A stretch of 55,661 nt of DNA from an uncultured Erysipelotrichaceae bacterium. Lineage in GTDB: Bacteria > Bacillota_I > Bacilli_A > Erysipelotrichales > Erysipelotrichaceae. The stretch lies in the NCBI GenBank assembly GCA_947649125.1, contig CANSQL010000012.1:1-55661 (forward strand), in the 5' to 3' direction. Under the pieces are notes generated by a model. The model made no database searches and was not told the origin of the DNA. It saw only the letters and a program-made list of their open reading frames with translations. Each line of letters begins with the position of its first letter. Within the stretch, counting starts at the first letter, position 1. The translations under genes and the position numbers were made by a program. This document shows positions 51,578-55,661 of this stretch, in pieces.

Positions 51578-54007
51578 ATGAAAAAAGAAACAGCGAAAAA
51601 TAAATTTCAAAACAAGGATGAATTTAAAGAAGAATATAAGCGCAGGGTGATCGAGAAATACGGTCGCTCAATTGAACAGGCACATAAGACAGAAAAGTAT
51701 ATGGTACTCGGTGAAATGATTCGTGATTTTGCGAGTGTGAATTGGAAGTCAAGCAAGGAAGCAATCGCAGCTAAGGAACAGAAACAGATGCATTATTTCT
51801 CAATGGAATTTTTAATGGGAAGATTAATGACAAATAATCTGATGAACTTAGGTATTTATGATATTGTCAAGGACGGCTTGGCAGATTTGGATATCGATAT
51901 CAATGAGCTTGAGGATTTGGAAAGCGATGCCGGTTTAGGAAACGGCGGTTTAGGTCGTTTGGCTGCGTGCTTCTTGGATTCCTTGGCAAGCTTGAATTTG
52001 CCGGGACACGGTAACTGTATTCGTTATCAATACGGCTTGTTTAAGCAGGATATCAGAAATAATGAGCAGGTGGAGCTTCCCGATAACTGGATGAAGCTCG
52101 GTAATGTTTGGGAGGTTAGAAAGCCTAAGCATGCGGTCGATGTGAAATTCGGCGGTCATGTAGATATGTGGATGGGCCATGACGGCAAGGCAGTTGTCAA
52201 TCATATCCCGGAAATGGTAGTGCGTGCGGTGCCTTATGATGTACCGATTGTCGGCTATAACACAAAGCTTACGAATACCCTTCGTCTTTGGTCGGCTGAG
52301 GTTGCGGATGAAGCGGTGAATTCTAAGGATTTATCTGCGTATATGCACGAGGTTGAGGAAATCAATCTGAATGTCTATCCGGATGATTCTACCGAAAGCG
52401 GTAAGCTGTTACGCTTGAAGCAACAGTATTTCTTTGTATGTGCCGGCTTGACAGCGATTTTGAAGCAACATTTGCGTGTATATCCTTCTTTGGATAATTT
52501 GGCTGATAAGATCAGTATCCAGTTGAATGATACGCATCCGGTTTTATGTGTACCGGAATTGATGCGTTTATTAATGGATGATTACGGCTACGGCTGGGAT
52601 CAGGCATGGGATATTACAACGAAAACAATGTCTTATACAAACCATACGGTTTTGAGTGAGGCACTGGAAAAATGGAATATTTCTTATGTTCAGAAGCTGT
52701 TGCCGCGTGTTTATATGATTATTGAGGAAATCGATCAGCGTTTCCGCTTCCAAGTAGGTCATGATTACGGTCATCCTGAATTGGTAAACGAGGTCGCTGT
52801 CTTAAAGGACGGTCAGGTGCATATGGCGCATTTGGCGATTGTCGGTTCTCACAGTGTAAACGGTGTTGCGGCACTGCATACGCGTATTTTAATGGAAGAT
52901 GTAATGAAAAGCTTCCATACCATTTATCCGCATAAGTTTAATAATAAAACAAACGGTATTACTCACCGTCGTTGGTTATTGTATTCTAATCCGCAACTTA
53001 CGGCTCTGATTGCTTCTTATATCGGAGATGAATTTAAAACAAATCCGAAAAAGCTTGAGGATTTAATGAAGCATGTGGATGATGAAAAGCTTCAAAAGGC
53101 TTTCATGGATGTGAAGCAGGAGCGTAAACAGATTTTAGCTGATTATATCAAGCAGAGCACCGGTATTGAGGTTGATGTGAATTCAATTTTTGATGTACAG
53201 GCAAAGCGTCTGCATGCGTATAAGCGTCAGCTGTTGAATGTGATGCATATTATTCATCTGTATTTACAGATGAAGGAGGATTCAAGCTTTAAGATTGCGC
53301 CGAGAACCTTTATCTTTGCGGCGAAGGCGGCCCCTTCTTATGTATTTGCGAAAGAGGTTATCAAGCTGATTCACTGTGTTGCGGATAAGGTAAACAACGA
53401 TCCGCATGTATCCTCAATGATGAAGGTCGTGTTCCTGCCGAATTACGGTGTTTCGATCGCTGAAATTCTACAGAATGCGGCGGATGTTTCTGAACAGATC
53501 TCTACTGCCGGTAAGGAAGCAAGCGGTACCGGAAATATGAAGTTTATGATGAACGGTGCGATTACATTGGGTACCATGGACGGTGCCAATGTTGAAATCG
53601 TTGAGCGAGTCGGTTTTGAAAATGCGGAAATCTTTGGTTTGCGTGCCGATGATGTGGCATTGATCAAGATGGATAATATGTATAATGCGTGGGATAAGTA
53701 TAATCAAAATCCTACACTGCAGAAAATTATCTCTGCGTTGATTGATGATACGTTCAGTAATGATCCGAATGCGTTTAAAACGATTTATAATGAACTGATG
53801 TTTAAGAATGATGAATATTTATTGTTGGCAGATTATGATGCTTATGCGTTTGCGCAGCGTAATATTGACAAGCGTTATGCAGAAAAACAGGCATGGGCAA
53901 GAATGTGTCTTGTGAATATCGCGCAGTCTGGCTTCTTCTCCAGTGATCGTACGATTCAGCAATATGCGGATGAAATTTGGAATATTAAGCCGGTTATTGT
54001 AAAGTAA
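51578..54007 (+). CDS. glgP: Glycogen/maltodextrin phosphorylase
   Basis: 809 residues of the GT35 family. It releases glucose 1-phosphate from the ends of glycogen. The pyridoxal phosphate lysine is Lys655 in SGTGNMKFMMNGA; other landmarks are GNGGLGRLAACFLDS and the Lys/Tyr-rich KRLHAYKRQLLN. ATG 51578 follows GAGAGGTG; GTG 51569 lies inside that site. Glycogen breakdown and branching are both here, but the synthesis genes glgC, glgD and glgA are not in the window. Confidence 0.96.
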   Translation: MKKETAKNKFQNKDEFKEEYKRRVIEKYGRSIEQAHKTEKYMVLGEMIRDFASVNWKSSKEAIAAKEQKQMHYFSMEFLMGRLMTNNLMNLGIYDIVKDGLADLDIDINELEDLESDAGLGNGGLGRLAACFLDSLASLNLPGHGNCIRYQYGLFKQDIRNNEQVELPDNWMKLGNVWEVRKPKHAVDVKFGGHVDMWMGHDGKAVVNHIPEMVVRAVPYDVPIVGYNTKLTNTLRLWSAEVADEAVNSKDLSAYMHEVEEINLNVYPDDSTESGKLLRLKQQYFFVCAGLTAILKQHLRVYPSLDNLADKISIQLNDTHPVLCVPELMRLLMDDYGYGWDQAWDITTKTMSYTNHTVLSEALEKWNISYVQKLLPRVYMIIEEIDQRFRFQVGHDYGHPELVNEVAVLKDGQVHMAHLAIVGSHSVNGVAALHTRILMEDVMKSFHTIYPHKFNNKTNGITHRRWLLYSNPQLTALIASYIGDEFKTNPKKLEDLMKHVDDEKLQKAFMDVKQERKQILADYIKQSTGIEVDVNSIFDVQAKRLHAYKRQLLNVMHIIHLYLQMKEDSSFKIAPRTFIFAAKAAPSYVFAKEVIKLIHCVADKVNNDPHVSSMMKVVFLPNYGVSIAEILQNAADVSEQISTAGKEASGTGNMKFMMNGAITLGTMDGANVEIVERVGFENAEIFGLRADDVALIKMDNMYNAWDKYNQNPTLQKIISALIDDTFSNDPNAFKTIYNELMFKNDEYLLLADYDAYAFAQRNIDKRYAEKQAWARMCLVNIAQSGFFSSDRTIQQYADEIWNIKPVIVK

Positions 54008-54040
54008 GCTTGTTGAGAAACAGCTTGAAGTGATGTTAAG

Positions 54041-54066
54041 GCGACAGAGTGGATTCTGTCGCTTTT
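54041..54066. terminator. Intrinsic terminator after glgP
   Basis: GCGACAGA (54041-54048) pairs with TCTGTCGC (54055-54062) and is followed by TTTT. It lies between convergent genes. Confidence 0.85.
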
Positions 54067-54108
54067 CTCATAAGAAGGGCTCTGTAAAACATTGGGTAGA
54101 GGCGGTTG

Positions 54109-55661
54109 TCAGAGTTGATCGGATTTGATGCGCTGATGATTTGCGCGCTTTGTGATTGTTATGAGGATAAGGGATGATAACATCAGTAGGAATGATGAGG
54201 AACGATCGGTGTTATCGCCTGTATTCGGAGTTCTAGGGATTTTGCGGTTGGTGATTTCGATGACTCGGTCTTTGGGTTCTTTATTCAACCACTCATCGTT
54301 GATGGTGACTTTGTTAACCTTGTCGGATAACTCATAACCACTAGGGGCTTTGGTTTCCTTGATGTATACTGTAGTGCCAAAGGTGATATCTTTGAAGCTT
54401 GCGTTTCCTAATTGATTCGTGACTGCTTCAGAGAGCTTCTCGGTGCACCCCTTATTCGCGTACATTGTAAACTCTGCGCCTTGTAAAGCGATACTGCGAT
54501 CTGTTTCATCTACCTTGTGGATATTGATGTCCGTCTTCATGAGCTTGTTGTCTGCCTCAATCGTTTCCACTTGTCCATGCTTGGTTAGCTCTATCTTGAA
54601 CACTTCATCAGTCAAGACATAGTGTGCCAATGTGGACTTTTCTTTGATGTAGTAGGTGCCGAGCTCAAGCTCATCGAATACGATGCGACCGTTACCGTCT
54701 GTTTTTCTTGTATCGATGACGTTAGTGAAGTTCTCATCTGTCGCAAGCTCAAAGCTGACTCCCGCCAAATAATTTGTATTATCCTTCGTTAATGGATTAC
54801 GGTAGATTTTGGCATATTCTTCCATATTCCGGAAAGAGTCTGCGTATTCCTGTTCTGTCTTTGTGTAATGCAGGGAATCGGTTGTTGTTTTGATGATCTC
54901 AATGCTGCCTCGTTTTAGATCATTGTTGATCGGTTCTCCTTCGTTGATCTCAATCGTATATTCCTTGACTTCCTCTCCCGGATAGCCTACCTCAAAATCA
55001 TATTCCGTCGTATCTAATTGATATTGATCGTTTGTCTGCAGCTCTTTGAAATAATATACACCGTTAGGTAATTCAAAGGTGTTTATTAAATGTCCGTTTT
55101 CGTCAATGCCTGAGATACTGATCAATGAGCCGTTCTCAATTACTGCTTCACCCATATAGTTATAGATATCCTCTCTCGCATATAAGCCGAAGATAACATC
55201 TTGATAAGCTTTACTGTTAATAAAGGTTTCTTGTTTCTCTAATGCCTTTGTGAAATCAAGATTGACCTTCGCTCTTTTGTTATTGATAGAGATGCCGTTC
55301 AGCTGAATCTCTGCTTTTCCGTTTGGTTTGATTTCAAAGGTATAAATCGTTTCATCCTTGATATAGCCATGCGGTGTTTTTGATTCATAGGATTCATACT
55401 TTCCGACAGGTAATAAAAGACTGTCCGTTGTCTGCCAATCAGATTCAAGCACAGCTACGACATCACCTTTCTTAAAGTGCTCTGTTTGATCCCATGTAGT
55501 GATATCCTCTGCCGCTTGTATCGTCAGCTCAGCTCCTAACAAATTGCCTTGTTCCCATATCGGGTGGTGTTCCTTACCGAATTCTCCTTCCACGATTTCA
55601 GCTTTACGGAAGCTCTCTCCTGTCTTAGTGAATTGTACCTTGCCTTTGACTTGGGTATTCG
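54109..55661 (-). CDS. SpaA/Cna-B-type surface protein, 5'-partial, sortase-anchored
   Basis: The gene enters from beyond the window end; 517 codons are visible, open to the last base. It carries four or more SpaA/Cna-B prealbumin-like domains, each ending in a GTYYIKE-type motif (VYYFKELQ, GTYYIKEKST, TVYIKETKAPSGYELS). The lysines near domain starts (IEIIKTTTDS, INIHKVDETD) and the acidic residues of those motifs are the usual partners in isopeptide bonds. The C-terminus has the sorting signal PRTPNTGDN, a hydrophobic segment (SFLLMLSSLILIT) and a basic tail. It is probably a pilin-like or adhesin protein attached by sortase. No sortase gene is in the window. Confidence 0.88.
   Translation of the reverse strand, partial: NTQVKGKVQFTKTGESFRKAEIVEGEFGKEHHPIWEQGNLLGAELTIQAAEDITTWDQTEHFKKGDVVAVLESDWQTTDSLLLPVGKYESYESKTPHGYIKDETIYTFEIKPNGKAEIQLNGISINNKRAKVNLDFTKALEKQETFINSKAYQDVIFGLYAREDIYNYMGEAVIENGSLISISGIDENGHLINTFELPNGVYYFKELQTNDQYQLDTTEYDFEVGYPGEEVKEYTIEINEGEPINNDLKRGSIEIIKTTTDSLHYTKTEQEYADSFRNMEEYAKIYRNPLTKDNTNYLAGVSFELATDENFTNVIDTRKTDGNGRIVFDELELGTYYIKEKSTLAHYVLTDEVFKIELTKHGQVETIEADNKLMKTDINIHKVDETDRSIALQGAEFTMYANKGCTEKLSEAVTNQLGNASFKDITFGTTVYIKETKAPSGYELSDKVNKVTINDEWLNKEPKDRVIEITNRKIPRTPNTGDNTDRSSSFLLMLSSLILITITKRANHQRIKSDQL

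Noticed and set aside
1-55661. CRISPR arrays, tRNA or rRNA genes, insertion sequences, prophage genes
   Set aside because: I looked for regularly spaced repeats, tRNA-like cloverleaves, transposase motifs and phage proteins and saw none that I could support.

Overview
The window comes from a low-GC, Gram-positive Firmicute, most likely a gut member of the Erysipelotrichales. The reasons are AGGAGG ribosome-binding sites before nearly every gene, the S10-spc-alpha ribosomal order, zinc-binding forms of S14 and L36, an ECF-type vitamin transporter, and large surface proteins built from FIVAR and F5/8-type-C modules. The taxonomic call is inference, because no rRNA gene is present.

Layout. (1) 1-14548 is a surface-glycan region. 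It holds the 3' part of a periplasmic-type sugar-binding protein (apparently frameshifted), a YesM-like histidine kinase, a YesN-like AraC response regulator, a 2186-residue GH89 alpha-N-acetylglucosaminidase, and a 1115-residue secreted protein with a DUF218 domain and two F5/8-type-C modules. The two big proteins share a nearly identical C-terminal module (two 793-bp DNA copies) and a non-canonical TG-type anchoring tail. The second gene has a promoter overlapped by a cre-like site, followed by a RAT-like antiterminator site and a leader terminator. This points to control by PTS sugars. (2) 15210-16970 encodes one polypeptide joining an ECF-like sigma factor, one membrane helix, Ig-like domains and an NlpC/P60 domain with a complete Cys-His-His set. 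It is the most unusual gene in the window. (3) 17255-31189 holds the S10, spc and alpha ribosomal operons with secY, adk, infA, rpmJ and rpoA. rpmD and map are missing from their usual places.

(4) 31433-36565 encodes a VanY-type carboxypeptidase, a TrmR-like methyltransferase, a membrane-anchored RraB-domain protein, and a DUF308-type membrane protein fused to a permuted papain-like domain. The ecfA1-ecfA2-ecfT-truA-hisJ-like overlapping operon then runs 35738-39715. (5) 39994-49162 is a mixed block: a small membrane protein behind a possible 13-codon leader ORF, a Nudix hydrolase, a RelB/RelE-type toxin-antitoxin pair with a palindromic operator on its -10 box, a Gfo/Idh/MocA oxidoreductase, an HD phosphohydrolase, a GHKL sensor protein lacking a recognisable phospho-accepting histidine, an orphan PTS EIIA(Lac), an ABC exporter and a HAD phosphatase. 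(6) 49336-54007 is glgB-glgP. The branching enzyme carries a histone-H1-like Lys/Ala tail. (7) 54109 to the window end is the 3' part of a SpaA/Cna-B surface protein with an NTGD sorting signal.

No tRNA, rRNA, CRISPR array, insertion sequence or prophage gene was seen. Coordinates of promoters and hairpins were read by eye. No homology search was possible, so family names rest on recognised motifs.
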